In this document: positions 1-7,382 of the stretch, one piece after another
How the letters are laid out: each line of letters opens with the position of its first letter
How positions within the stretch are numbered: position 1 is the first letter of the stretch
Assembly (NCBI RefSeq): GCF_030246945.1
Contig: NZ_CP126742.1
Location: 1,612,001 to 1,676,000, forward strand
From: Microbacterium sp. zg-Y1090
Lineage (GTDB): Bacteria; Actinomycetota; Actinomycetes; Actinomycetales; Microbacteriaceae
DNA length: 64,000 nucleotides
Direction of reading: 5' to 3'
Program-made: the position numbers and the translations under genes
The notes under the pieces: generated by a model
The model's input: only the letters and a program-made list of their open reading frames with translations
The model's database searches: none
What the model was told of the DNA's origin: nothing

Positions 1-12
1 CGCTTTCATCAT
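1..12 (-). CDS. Start of a small ORF running off the window edge
   Basis: Only the first codons are visible. On the minus strand the orphan RHS tip ends with TGA at 22-20 and is followed at once by CGGAGGAATGATGAAAGCG. This gives a GGAGG ribosome-binding site and two candidate ATG codons, at 12-10 and 9-7; the second has the better spacing. The layout (RHS tip stop, strong RBS, small ORF) repeats that of the intact RHS gene and its 63-residue partner, so a matching small partner protein is possible. Nothing of the product can be read. Confidence 0.3.
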
Positions 13-19
13 TCCTCCG

Positions 20-238
20 TCAGTAGCATGAGTCGTACACGCCCCAAGCGGACCCTACATATCCCGCGAGAGCGAGCCCCACCATAATCGAGCCGCCCAG
101 CGTCACGGGGGCGGTGAGTATGGCGCCGACCAAGCCCGCAGTCCCCACTAGCGCAAACGTAAACGCCCACCCGCACGACATGTAGCCGGTGGGGTCGGTG
201 TTGTTGATGGGGTCGCATCCGGCGTAGGCGTATCGGTT
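20..238 (-). pseudogene. Orphan RHS C-terminal tip without its core
   Basis: This is an open 72-codon stretch that begins inside the conserved RHS end motif (NRYAYAGCDPINNTDPTG) and runs to a TGA. The motif matches the end of the complete RHS protein nearby (NRYGYAAGDPINNVDPTG), but everything upstream of NRY is missing, so there is no start codon and no YD-repeat core. The unique part after DPTG is about 54 residues, hydrophobic and glycine-rich, with two membrane-like stretches, and ends in YDSCY. In RHS and other polymorphic systems such detached tips arise when a new tip cassette is recombined onto the core and the old one is left behind. Loss of the upstream part coincides with the end of an IS3 relic. 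I read it as a displaced tip; whether it is ever expressed is unknown. Confidence 0.7.
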
Positions 239-240
239 GG

Positions 241-452
241 GTCTGCCGCACGGATAGGTGACGGGTTGCAGTCACGCCGCGAGGGCGACGTCGGTGTTCA
301 TGATTGCTTCGTACTCGATGGGGTCCAAACCGTGGAGCCGCTTCTGTCGACGGCGCCGGTGGTAAGTGCGTTCGATCCAGGTGACGATTGCGATACGGAG
401 CTGGTCCCGGGTGTCACAAGATCGGCGGTTGAGGACGTTCTTCTGCAGCTTG
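241..452 (-). mobile_element. IS3-family transposase relic (3' terminal part)
   Basis: The minus strand encodes the C-terminus of an IS3-type OrfB integrase: LQKNVLNRR, then TWIERTYHRRRRQ, then GLDPIEYE, with the stop at 274-272. These are the conserved last ~50 residues after the catalytic Glu in this family. The DDE residues and all of OrfA are missing, so it cannot transpose. The stretch just past the stop (to about 241) resembles an IS terminal repeat and abuts the orphan RHS tip exactly at its NRY motif. The upstream border, near 450, is where it cuts a Gly/Cys-rich ORF. The relic therefore marks a deletion or recombination scar inside the RHS locus. It differs from the complete IS3 element at 4.6-5.9 kb. 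Confidence 0.7.
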
Positions 453-526
453 CGCAACTGATTCCGCATGCAGCTCCCGCAGCCGCAGCCGCAGCCGCCG
501 GCGCCTAGATCCAATCCGATTCCCAT
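453..526 (-). pseudogene. Gly/Cys-rich short ORF truncated by the IS3 relic
   Basis: An ATG at 526-524 has a good GGGGAG ribosome-binding site 5 nt upstream and lies 24 nt after the stop of the two-helix membrane protein. The predicted start is MGIGLDLGAGGCGCGCGSC, encoded partly by a GGCTGC hexanucleotide repeat, after which the frame runs into IS3 transposase sequence. I do not recognise the protein. It looks like the third gene of the RHS operon, cut off after about 20 residues. The Gly-Cys alternation is unusual and may only reflect repeat expansion. That it is a real gene start is inferred from the RBS and the spacing. Confidence 0.35.
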
Positions 527-549
527 GGCGACTCCCCAGCCGGTGCGGC

Positions 550-741
550 TCAACGCCGACGCATAGTCACGACGATTCCGACTGTCGACGCGAGGAGCAG
601 TAATACACCCAGGACGGGCACCGACCAGCTTGACGCCCACCCGAGAGCGAGAGATCCGACGATCAAGATCGCTCCCAGGATCAATCCAGCTGAGTAGACG
701 ATTACCAGCGCGGCCTTCGTAGCGTTCTTTTGCATGGTCAT
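550..741 (-). CDS. Small two-helix membrane protein next to RHS; candidate immunity protein
   Basis: This 63-residue protein has two strongly hydrophobic segments (about residues 9-33 and 37-58) and a basic end (MRRR), so it should sit in the cytoplasmic membrane as a hairpin. The ATG follows the RHS stop codon by 3 nt, with AGTTAGG overlapping the RHS stop as ribosome-binding site, so the two genes are almost certainly co-translated. In RHS-type polymorphic toxin systems the gene directly after the toxin tip usually encodes its immunity protein. When the tip is membrane-active, the immunity protein is often a small integral membrane protein. I recognise no named family. The immunity role is inferred from position and from the hydrophobic nature of the RHS tip; it could also be an accessory or export-related peptide. 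Confidence 0.7.
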   Translation of the reverse strand: MTMQKNATKAALVIVYSAGLILGAILIVGSLALGWASSWSVPVLGVLLLLASTVGIVVTMRRR

Positions 742-744
742 TAC

Positions 745-3700
745 CTAACTGAGCGCCTGCGTAACTAGTGATCCGACGAAGCCCCCAATGGCGCCCGAAA
801 CAAAGCCCGCTAGAGCACCCGATCCACAGCCAGCTAGAGCCGTCGGCCCGCCTGGTGATGTGGCTACAGCGCCGATGGCACATCCGGCTGCCGCGCTACC
901 CACGCCGCCCGCCAGGCCAGCGACGGACGCGTCTGAGAGGCTAATGCGCCCAGTGGGGTCAACATTGTTGATGGGATCACCGGCGGCGTAGCCGTATCGG
1001 TTGGCGTTGCTGGGGTCGAGAGGGCTGTCGAGGGTGTCTTGTTGGGTCCAGCGGCCGAGGGTGGGGTTGTACCAGCGGTTTCCGAAGTGCACCCACCCGG
1101 TGGCGCGGTCCTGGATGCCACCCTGGAACAGGAACGGGTTCTGGGAGAGCCCGGTGCCGCCGCTGTTGGAGGTGACGGTCGGGAGCCCGTACGGGTCGTA
1201 CTGGTAGGTGTAGCCGGTGCCGGCGAAGTCGCGGAGGATGGCGGTGGGGTTTCCTGTGCCGTCGTAGACGTACAGGCTGACGGTGCCGGTGGAGGTGCGC
1301 AGCATCAGCGGCTGCCCGGTGACCGGGTCGTTGTCGACGTACGCGGTGACCGAACCGATCTTGGCTTGCTCGATGACGGGTTGGCCGACCTGGTTGGTGC
1401 GACCGTAGACGAGGTTGTAGGTGGCGGTGGGAGTCTGCTGCTGCAGCACCTCGACCTGGCTGGTGCCGGCGTACTTGTACCCGAAGGTCCCGCTGGCGTT
1501 GGTGGCAGAGGTCATCTGCTCGGCGCCGTTGTAGGCGTAGGTGCCTGCGGTGTCGGCGGTCATGTTGCCTGCGCCGTCGAATGTGTACCCGGTGGTGGTG
1601 ACCTGGTTCGCCGCGTTGAAGGTGAGGGCCTGTGAGGTCGTGGTGCCGCCAGTGGTGCCTGCGGTGAGGCGGTTTCCGCGGGCGTCGTAGGTATAGGTCC
1701 AGGTGGTGGGGTTGGTCCCGCCGGTCTGGGAGGCGCCGGTCAGTCGCCCTGCCCCGTCGTAGCTGTAGCTGGTGACCTGCCCGGTGATGTTGTTGCGTTC
1801 CCATTGCAGCTTCGCCCGGTCGCCGGATGTCTGCGCTGCGCAGGTGGGGGCAGGAGTCCCGGTGTTGTAGCAGTAGGAGATGTCGCTGATCGTGGTGACG
1901 GTGCCATCGTTGGTCATCGACTCCGCGATGGCGCGGCTGACTCGGCCGCTGGCGTCGTAGTCCTGGTGGGTGTGGCCGCGCCAGCTGGTGTTCGCGGCGT
2001 TTGCGGCCAGCCAGGAGTCGGTGCGTCTGCCCTGGTCGTCGCTGGCGAAGTTCAGCATCTTCGTCCCCGAGCTTGTCGGGTAGGCGATGCCGGTGGGGGT
2101 GCCGGAGTTGTCGAAGTGGTTGGTGACAGTGCCGCGGCTGTCGGTGACGGTGACGAGGTTGGATGACTTGTCATACCCGTAGGTGATGGTTCCGCCGGCG
2201 AAGGTGTTCGCGCGGGCGGTGAGGCGGCCGAGCTGGTCGTAGGTGTAGGTGGTGGTGCCGTTCGCGTCAACGCGCGTCTTCGGGCGGCCATTGTCGTCAT
2301 ACGTGTTCGTCACCGTCGCAGTCCCGCCGCTGAAAGCGGTGGACAGCAGCCGGTCCTGCTTGTCGTAGCTGTACGTGACCGTGACACCCTTGCCGTCCGT
2401 GGCGGTGCGCACCCGTCCGAAGTCGTCGTACGTGAAGTTCCGGACCCCGAGGGAGGAGCCTGTGACGGGTGTTACTCGCGTCAGCTGCGCGTTGGCGTTG
2501 TACGTGTACTTGGTGGTGTTGGACCCGTTGCCGGGGGCGGCGGCGGTCGCGACGGTCCCGTTCGTGTTGTAGGTGAGGGCCGCGGTAGCTGCGACCGCGT
2601 CGGAGGTGGTCAGCGGGTTGCCGGCACCGTTGTACGTGTACGTGGTGGCGTTCCCGGCGGAATCGGTCGAAGTCGTCGGCAGGTAGCTTGTCTCTGCGGC
2701 GGTGTTGCCGTACGCGAAGGCCTGTGTGGCGCCGGCGGGTGACTGCACGCTCGTGAGTGAGTCGCCGTTGTTGGCGCCGTAGGTGGCCATGGTCGTGGAC
2801 GCTGCGTTCCCCGTCCCCGACGTTGCTGAGGCGACATCCCCGTTGGCGGTGTACGTCGCGGCGCGGCTGCGGCCCATCTCGTCTGTTGCAGAGCTGACGA
2901 GGCGATTCCCGTCGATGCGGTACTGGATGTGGGGAACGGACGCGACAGCAGTGGACTGGTTGGTGTTCGGGCGGGCCACGAGAGTTGTGCCTGCGGACGG
3001 GTACGCCAGGCGGGTGATGGAAGCGCCCGGGGAGCCTGCGGAGCTGTTTGCCCGGTTGACGGAGAGGACCTTCCTCGACCCGGACTCGTAGGTGATCGTG
3101 GTCACCCCGCCGTCCGGTGCGGTGATGGTTGTGAGGTTACCCCCGGAGTACCCGAAGGTGGTCTGCTTCCCGTTGGCGTCGGTGATCTTCACCAGGTTCG
3201 ACGCAGCGTCCTTGGTGTAGACCACCGAACGGCTCGAGTACCCGGAAGCCTGCGACACGGTCAGCGTGTAGGTGGCGGCGTTGTACGCGAAGGTCGCGGT
3301 CCGCGCCTGGGTGGGCCCGGCTGTGGACACGACAGTGCTGAGACCGCTGGGCCCGTAGGTGAGGGCCGTGGTGTTGCCGTTGCGGTCCGCGATGCTCACC
3401 GGCCGGCCGTCGGCGTCGAAGGTGACGACGTTCCAAGAATCCCGGAACGTCAGCCGGTACTGCGAGCCCACTGCCGCAAGGTCAGCTCGCAACCCCGCCG
3501 GGGCGGCGAAGGTTCCCCCCGTGCCCGCGGTGAACGTCCACACCCCGCCGTCAGCGGCGACGTACACCACCGCCCCATCCGCGCCGGCTGCGAGGCTGCC
3601 CACCCCTTGCACGCCGAGGGTCCAGCGGTGCGCCGCCAGCGTGCCGGTGCTGCCATTCTGGCTACTGAACGAGTTGTAGGCCTGGCTGATAGCCACACTG

Positions 3701-3981
3701 CTGTTCACACCGGGCAGCTGCAGGGACGCCGTCTGCAGGCGCAGGTTGCCAGTGCCGACATCCACGAACACGGTCGCCTGATCCGAGATCGGGAACTCCA
3801 ACTCCGTGGCCCCCGGACGGTCACCGGCGCGCACGGTGGAATAGGGCCCGACAGGAAGTCCGGTCGCGGAGAGGGCTGACGCGGGAGGCGCAGGAAACAG
3901 CAGAAGCAGGCCGATAGCCGCGGCCGCTGTGCCTCTCGTGAGACGTTCCCGCCAACCATCCGCGCGCGTACGTGCCGACAC
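745..3981 (-). CDS. Secreted RHS/YD-repeat protein with glycine-zipper-like C-terminal tip
   Basis: The protein has about 1078 residues. A GTG at 3981 with GGGGG just upstream is preferred to an ATG at 4071, because it gives a normal signal peptide: basic n-region (ARTRADGWRERLTR), hydrophobic core (AAIGLLLLF) and PPASA cleavage site near residue 36. A DUF6531-like N-terminal part is followed by many YD repeats of the form YDxxGRL, such as YDDFGRVRTATDGKG and YDGAGRLTGASQTGG. The shell closes with the conserved RHS end motif DPINNVDPTG. The unique 66-residue tip after this is almost pure Gly/Ala/Ser/Val with recurring GxxxG spacing. That suggests insertion into or passage across a membrane rather than an enzyme; I see no nuclease or deaminase motif. 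YD shells normally encapsulate the tip and release it by self-cleavage. The role in contact-dependent competition is inferred from the family. Confidence 0.85.
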   Translation of the reverse strand: MSARTRADGWRERLTRGTAAAAIGLLLLFPAPPASALSATGLPVGPYSTVRAGDRPGATELEFPISDQATVFVDVGTGNLRLQTASLQLPGVNSSVAISQAYNSFSSQNGSTGTLAAHRWTLGVQGVGSLAAGADGAVVYVAADGGVWTFTAGTGGTFAAPAGLRADLAAVGSQYRLTFRDSWNVVTFDADGRPVSIADRNGNTTALTYGPSGLSTVVSTAGPTQARTATFAYNAATYTLTVSQASGYSSRSVVYTKDAASNLVKITDANGKQTTFGYSGGNLTTITAPDGGVTTITYESGSRKVLSVNRANSSAGSPGASITRLAYPSAGTTLVARPNTNQSTAVASVPHIQYRIDGNRLVSSATDEMGRSRAATYTANGDVASATSGTGNAASTTMATYGANNGDSLTSVQSPAGATQAFAYGNTAAETSYLPTTSTDSAGNATTYTYNGAGNPLTTSDAVAATAALTYNTNGTVATAAAPGNGSNTTKYTYNANAQLTRVTPVTGSSLGVRNFTYDDFGRVRTATDGKGVTVTYSYDKQDRLLSTAFSGGTATVTNTYDDNGRPKTRVDANGTTTYTYDQLGRLTARANTFAGGTITYGYDKSSNLVTVTDSRGTVTNHFDNSGTPTGIAYPTSSGTKMLNFASDDQGRRTDSWLAANAANTSWRGHTHQDYDASGRVSRAIAESMTNDGTVTTISDISYCYNTGTPAPTCAAQTSGDRAKLQWERNNITGQVTSYSYDGAGRLTGASQTGGTNPTTWTYTYDARGNRLTAGTTGGTTTSQALTFNAANQVTTTGYTFDGAGNMTADTAGTYAYNGAEQMTSATNASGTFGYKYAGTSQVEVLQQQTPTATYNLVYGRTNQVGQPVIEQAKIGSVTAYVDNDPVTGQPLMLRTSTGTVSLYVYDGTGNPTAILRDFAGTGYTYQYDPYGLPTVTSNSGGTGLSQNPFLFQGGIQDRATGWVHFGNRWYNPTLGRWTQQDTLDSPLDPSNANRYGYAAGDPINNVDPTGRISLSDASVAGLAGGVGSAAAGCAIGAVATSPGGPTALAGCGSGALAGFVSGAIGGFVGSLVTQALS

Positions 3982-4175
3982 ACAGCCCCCAACCGGTCGT
4001 CGTTCCCCAATGAACTCCCGTGTCAGCGGCCTAATCTGCGTGACGGGTGCCTGAAAGCTAGCGCATAGCAATCGGAAAGGTAAAGGGATCCGCCTATGCG
4101 AACCTGACGGTCACCCCACCACCCAGCACCGGCCGGCGAGACACCGGCAACAACCTCGCACACCTAGGACAATCC

Positions 4176-4208
4176 AACGCGCCCGAAAACCGGGCGCGTT
4201 CGCATTTT
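4176..4208 (+). terminator. Intrinsic terminator
   Basis: A perfect 10-bp stem (AACGCGCCCG / CGGGCGCGTT) with a 5-nt loop is followed by CGCATTTT on the plus strand. No plus-strand gene is visible upstream, so its natural partner was probably lost, or it acts on antisense transcripts. Confidence 0.55.
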
Positions 4209-4269
4209 CAAGCCTAAAAGGTGGAGCCCACCTACCCACGCACCTCGGCGAGAGCCCGGGTACCCAGAA

Positions 4270-4310
4270 AACGAGAAGGGCACCGGCTCGAAGCCAGTGC
4301 CCTTCTCGTT
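4270..4310 (-). terminator. Terminator of the tRNA-Pro transcript
   Basis: A 19-bp stem with one mismatch and a 3-nt loop (cga) is formed by the arms at 4270-4288 and 4292-4310. On the minus strand it follows the 3' end of the tRNA-Pro fragment by about 40 nt and is followed by CGTTTTCTGG. This is the position expected for the original tRNA gene terminator. Confidence 0.6.
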
Positions 4311-4351
4311 TCTCGGCCGTTTTGCAATCAGTATTGCCAACAGCCCACCGG

Positions 4352-4386
4352 TCGGGATGACAGGATTTGAACCTGCGACCCCTTGG
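4352..4386 (-). other. 3' half of tRNA-Pro; probable attachment-site duplicate
   Basis: On the minus strand the 35 nt run from the 3' arm of the anticodon stem (CCAAG) through the variable loop, the T-arm (GCAGG TTCAAAT CCTGT) to the acceptor strand CATCCCG and discriminator A. This matches actinobacterial tRNA-Pro. The D-arm, the anticodon and the 5' acceptor strand are absent upstream (4387 onward), so it is not a functional tRNA. Tyrosine-recombinase elements that integrate at tRNA 3' ends leave exactly such a 3'-half copy. Given the orientation, the intact tRNA-Pro should lie at higher coordinates on the minus strand, or should have been lost by deletion; none is seen in this window. The integrase relic at 7.5-8.0 kb fits this reading. 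Confidence 0.65.
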
Positions 4387-4611
4387 AGGATTCGGGCGAT
4401 TTCCGAATCTCACCGGATGTCTTGGAAACCCTCGCGTTCCCTTGTGTTGACAGGGAACCGGACGGTTCGAATGGCCCGAGTGTATCCGGTTGGCTCGGGT
4501 CGTCCCTGGGTGATTGAGGTGGGAAAGTGATGACCTTCGGGTCCCGCGCTGGACGCGGCGAACTGAATCGGCCTGACTTTCGTTCCGTTCTTCAAGTAAG
4601 GATGGAACACG

Positions 4612-4926
4612 ATGAACAGGAAGTATTCGCCGGAGATGCGTGAGCGGGCGCTCAGGATGCTCGCGGAGACGCGGCCGTCGCACCCGACGATGATGAGCGC
4701 CGTCCGGCATGTCGCCGGGCTGCTCGGGATGAGTCCGGAGACGCTGCGGTTGTGGCAGCGTCGCTACGAGGTCGACGCCGGGGTGAAGCCCGGCGTCACG
4801 ACTGAGGCCGCGGCGGAGATCAAGCGGCTGCAGAAGGAGGTCTCGGAGTTGCGGAAGGCGAACGAGATCCTCAAGGCTGCGAGCATCTTTTTCGCGAAGG
4901 AGCTCGACCACCCCTCGACGAGATGA
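4612..4926 (+). CDS. IS3-family transposase OrfA
   Basis: This 104-residue protein binds the IS ends. The N-terminal half carries a helix-turn-helix of the HTH_Tnp_1 type (YSPEMRERALRML ... ETLRLWQRR). The C-terminal half is a leucine-zipper-like coiled coil (EIKRLQKEVSELRKANEILK, about residues 65-90) used for dimerisation. The stop codon overlaps the orfB start as ATGA. Many IS3 elements make an OrfAB fusion by -1 frameshifting; the run CTTTTTC shortly before the end is a possible but non-classical slip site. Simple translational coupling is the other possibility. Confidence 0.93.
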   Translation: MNRKYSPEMRERALRMLAETRPSHPTMMSAVRHVAGLLGMSPETLRLWQRRYEVDAGVKPGVTTEAAAEIKRLQKEVSELRKANEILKAASIFFAKELDHPSTR

Positions 4927-5849
4927 TCCGGTTCATCAACGAACACCGGGATCGTTTCGGGGTCGAGCTCATCTGCCAGGTCCTCCGACCGGCAGTGAGA
5001 GGGTTCCTCACCTCACGCGGCTACCGTGCCGCGGTGAATCGGACTCCGTCCGCGAGACGGCTCCAGGATGATCTGCTGGTGCCCGAGGTCGCTCGGCTGC
5101 ATGCGGAGAACTACGGCGTCTATGGGCGCCGGAAGATGCACGCGCTGATGCGACGGCAAGGGTGGGAGATCGGTCGGGACCAGACCGAACGGCTGATGCG
5201 GCTCGCCGGTGTTCGCGGGGTGCGCAAGTCTAAGCGAGTGTTCACGACGAAGTCTGATCCCGCCCTGCAGCGGCCGACCGATCTCGTCAACCGCCGATTC
5301 ACCGCCGACGGTCCCCGCCGGCTCTGGGTCTGCGACGTGACCTATGTCGCCACCTGGTCCGGTTTCGCATACGTCGCGTTCGTCACCGACGTCTACTCCC
5401 GGCGCATCGTCGGCTGGAACGTGGCGGCGACTTTGAAGGCGGAGATCTTGCCGATGCAGGCGCTCGATATGGCGGCGTGGGACGCCGGCGATGACCTCAC
5501 CGGGCTGACGCACCACTCGGACCACGGATCGAACTACATGGCGATGGTCTACACCGACCGGATCGTCGAGCTCGGCGCCGTTCCCTCGACCGGAACGGTC
5601 GGCGACAGCTTCGACAACGCGATGGCCGAAGCAGTCAACAACCTCTACAAGACCGAGCTCATCCGCCAACGCGGACCCTGGCGCACCGTCGAACAGGTCG
5701 AACTCGCGACCCTCGAGTGGGTGTGGTGGTGGAACAACCAGCGCCTCCACGGCGAGCTCGACATGCGCACCCCCGCCGAGGTCGAGCAGGCGTACTACGC
5801 TGACCTCGAATCAGCCCAGCCGGCCCCTGCCGGACAAAGCTCCCAATAG
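4923..5849 (+). CDS. IS3-family transposase OrfB (rve integrase, DDE)
   Basis: This 308-residue catalytic subunit has an HTH_21-like N-terminal part (YGVYGRRKMHALMRRQ, about residues 64-80) followed by the integrase core. The DDE triad is intact: Asp138 in CDVTYV, Asp200 in HHSDHGSNY and Glu236 in DNAMAEAVN, with the 35-residue spacing between the last two that defines the family. The C-terminal part carries WWNNQRLH and MRTPAEVEQ. It overlaps orfA by 4 nt. It catalyses excision as a circle and re-integration of the element. Confidence 0.95.
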   Translation: MIRFINEHRDRFGVELICQVLRPAVRGFLTSRGYRAAVNRTPSARRLQDDLLVPEVARLHAENYGVYGRRKMHALMRRQGWEIGRDQTERLMRLAGVRGVRKSKRVFTTKSDPALQRPTDLVNRRFTADGPRRLWVCDVTYVATWSGFAYVAFVTDVYSRRIVGWNVAATLKAEILPMQALDMAAWDAGDDLTGLTHHSDHGSNYMAMVYTDRIVELGAVPSTGTVGDSFDNAMAEAVNNLYKTELIRQRGPWRTVEQVELATLEWVWWWNNQRLHGELDMRTPAEVEQAYYADLESAQPAPAGQSSQ

Positions 5850-6000
5850 GAACGAAAGCCAGGCCGATTCAAACCCTTCCCGTCCCGGATGCTTCGGTTG
5901 GGACACGGCCCCCTCCTGAGATGTGGAAGGCGCCTCCTGGGGTGGAGACCCCCTACGTTTGTGCGTCGTCTGGTGGGAGTTCGGCGTCTAGATTCGGAGG

Positions 6001-6416
6001 GTGGGCGCGTTCGTTCGGTATCAGAGCATCGTTCCTAGTCGCCGCGACCGATTCCCGGGCGTGTTCGCTCTCGTGAACGCCCTGGTCCAGGACTCGCTGC
6101 TGTCCAGTGAGAACGCCGTATGGGTCCGTTCATCGAACGATCGCGCCAATGCGGCGTACCCGGATCCAACAACCGTGGTCGCGGACTGCTACGACCCGAT
6201 CGTGAACCCCGGAGCCAGTTCATGGTTTAGATCGTCGGCGAGGGACTTGCTTGGCCTCACCCGTGAGTATCTCGATCTCCTGGATCGTTACGGGGTGCGA
6301 TGGGTCGACCTGCGGACGGGCACCCCCGGCAGGATCACATACGAAGATGACGTCAGGTCGTTGCGGTTCCATACGCCCATCCCGATGACTGGCCGTTCGC
6401 GCGCTCACTCCCTTGA
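6001..6416 (+). pseudogene. Conserved actinobacterial hypothetical protein, frameshifted near its end
   Basis: The first ~118 codons match a small protein family common in high-GC actinobacteria (FVRYQSIVPS..GVFALVNAL, AYPDPT..CYDP..NPGASSWF, YLDLLDRYGV, ITYEDDV). The function is unknown. After ITYEDDV the expected QVVAVPYAHPDDWPFARSLP is found in the next frame and ends with TGA at 6416. Inserting a single C near 6353 (GTCAGG to GTCCAGG) restores the frame. The gene is therefore broken by one missing base close to its 3' end, or the base is a sequencing error. The GTG at 6001 directly abuts a GGAGG, so the exact start is uncertain. It is unlike its neighbours in function and lies in the island-like region. 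Confidence 0.7.
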
Positions 6417-6655
6417 CCTCCGGTCGCCTAGAGGGTGCCGTGACCCGGGTTTCCTTGCTGGCGTCTGTTCCGAGACCGTACGTTGCTCGCATGAAGCGGT
6501 CATCACGAGAACCTCGCACACGGCGACTAATACCCTGCGTATTCGCGGCACCGTGAGCGCTCCGACTGCCACAGAAGCAATGCCCCGCACAAACCGAAGT
6601 GTGACACGACGACCGAGGATCGTTCCGCCAGCAGCGTTCGCAACGTCCCGCGCAA

Positions 6656-7333
6656 CTACCGCTCGGGATGGCTTTCTGCGGCCACGGAGTCAGACAAACT
6701 TCGACGGAGGACAATCCCCCGCGATCTGGAGCTGACCCAGACGACGGCACCTGCGGCGAGGAGGGTGAGTAGGAGTGCCGTGCTGTATCCGATTAGCGAC
6801 ATCACACCGCGCTCGGGGAGGAGAAACCCGTAGGGAACCCATCCGTCGGTCGCTCCACGGATAAGGACGACTCCCAGCCATGCGACCGGGTAGGGCAGGA
6901 TGATCCACAATGTGCGCCACTGCAACGGGGCGCGGTCGCCGATGAGACCCCAGTCCAGTAACACGAACACCGGGAAGACCACGTGGAGGACAGCACTCAC
7001 CCACGCAGGCGCGGTACCGGTGCCCGGAACGAGTCCGTTGTAGATGACAGCCACGACGAGCAGATACGCCGTCACGACCCCGCGTGCAATAACCAACCAC
7101 TGCGGCGCGGGTTGATCGCGGAGTGACAGCGAGCCGGTGGCAGCCAGAACGAGAGCCGCGAGCAGGCTCGTCTGATTCGTGAAGTAACCGAAGTAGTCGA
7201 AGGGATTGTCGTCACCTACCGCGATGCGTCCCGCGAAAGTATGCAGCAGAAGGACAACCACGAAGACCGCGGCGCTGATACGCACGATACCGATGCGGAG
7301 CACCGCCCTATGGGAGCCGATGGTGCGAATCAC
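6656..7333 (-). CDS. Pr6Pr-family integral membrane protein
   Basis: This protein of about 225 residues has roughly six transmembrane segments: ISAAVFVVVLLLHTF, TSLLAALVLAATG, VVTAYLLVVAVIYNGLV, AVLHVVFPVFVLLDWGLI, LWIILPYPVAWLGVVLI and LLLTLLAAGAVVW. The motif FDYFGYFTNQTSLLAA after the first helix and the ILPYP segment are typical of the Pr6Pr (FAR-17a/AIG1-like) group. The biochemical role of the bacterial members is not established. The GTG at 7333 is chosen because it places VIRTIGSHRAVLR at the N-terminus as in relatives; the frame is open for another ~115 codons upstream, but that part is antisense to a lipoprotein fragment. It is transcribed divergently from that fragment. Confidence 0.7.
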   Translation of the reverse strand: MIRTIGSHRAVLRIGIVRISAAVFVVVLLLHTFAGRIAVGDDNPFDYFGYFTNQTSLLAALVLAATGSLSLRDQPAPQWLVIARGVVTAYLLVVAVIYNGLVPGTGTAPAWVSAVLHVVFPVFVLLDWGLIGDRAPLQWRTLWIILPYPVAWLGVVLIRGATDGWVPYGFLLPERGVMSLIGYSTALLLTLLAAGAVVWVSSRSRGIVLRRSLSDSVAAESHPER

Positions 7334-7382
7334 ATCAGACAGCCTAGATATGCTCCGATCAAACGATGAATGGAGTCGGCAA

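Larger units (their letters stand above)
4072..4563. other. Gene-free stretch with two hairpins and a tRNA fragment
   Basis: I see no protein-coding gene here. The stretch holds an intrinsic terminator (4176-4208), a long hairpin (4270-4310), the 3' half of a tRNA-Pro (4352-4386), a short inverted repeat (GATTCGG...CCGAATC, about 4389-4409) and about 150 nt of unassigned sequence up to the IS3 element. The tRNA fragment suggests this is one boundary of a former integrated element. Confidence 0.6.
4564..5871 (+). mobile_element. Complete IS3-family insertion sequence (1308 bp)
   Basis: The ends are near-perfect 23-bp terminal inverted repeats that begin TGAATCGGCCTG and differ at one position (GACTTT at the left, GGCTTT at the right). 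A 3-bp direct repeat AAC flanks both sides (4561-4563 and 5872-5874), the target duplication expected for IS3. Inside are orfA and orfB in the same direction. Both reading frames and the catalytic triad are intact, so this copy looks recent and potentially active. It landed in an already damaged region between the tRNA-Pro fragment and a frameshifted gene. Confidence 0.93.

Noticed and set aside
1001..3900. Internal repeats within the RHS gene as a DNA repeat array or CRISPR
   Set aside because: The repetition follows the amino-acid YD motif with varied codons and spacing; there are no constant repeats with unique spacers. No CRISPR array was found in the window.
4860..4926. Programmed -1 frameshift in the IS3 element as a certain feature
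   Set aside because: The run CTTTTTC is not a classical heptamer in the zero frame, and the ATGA overlap alone can explain coupled translation.
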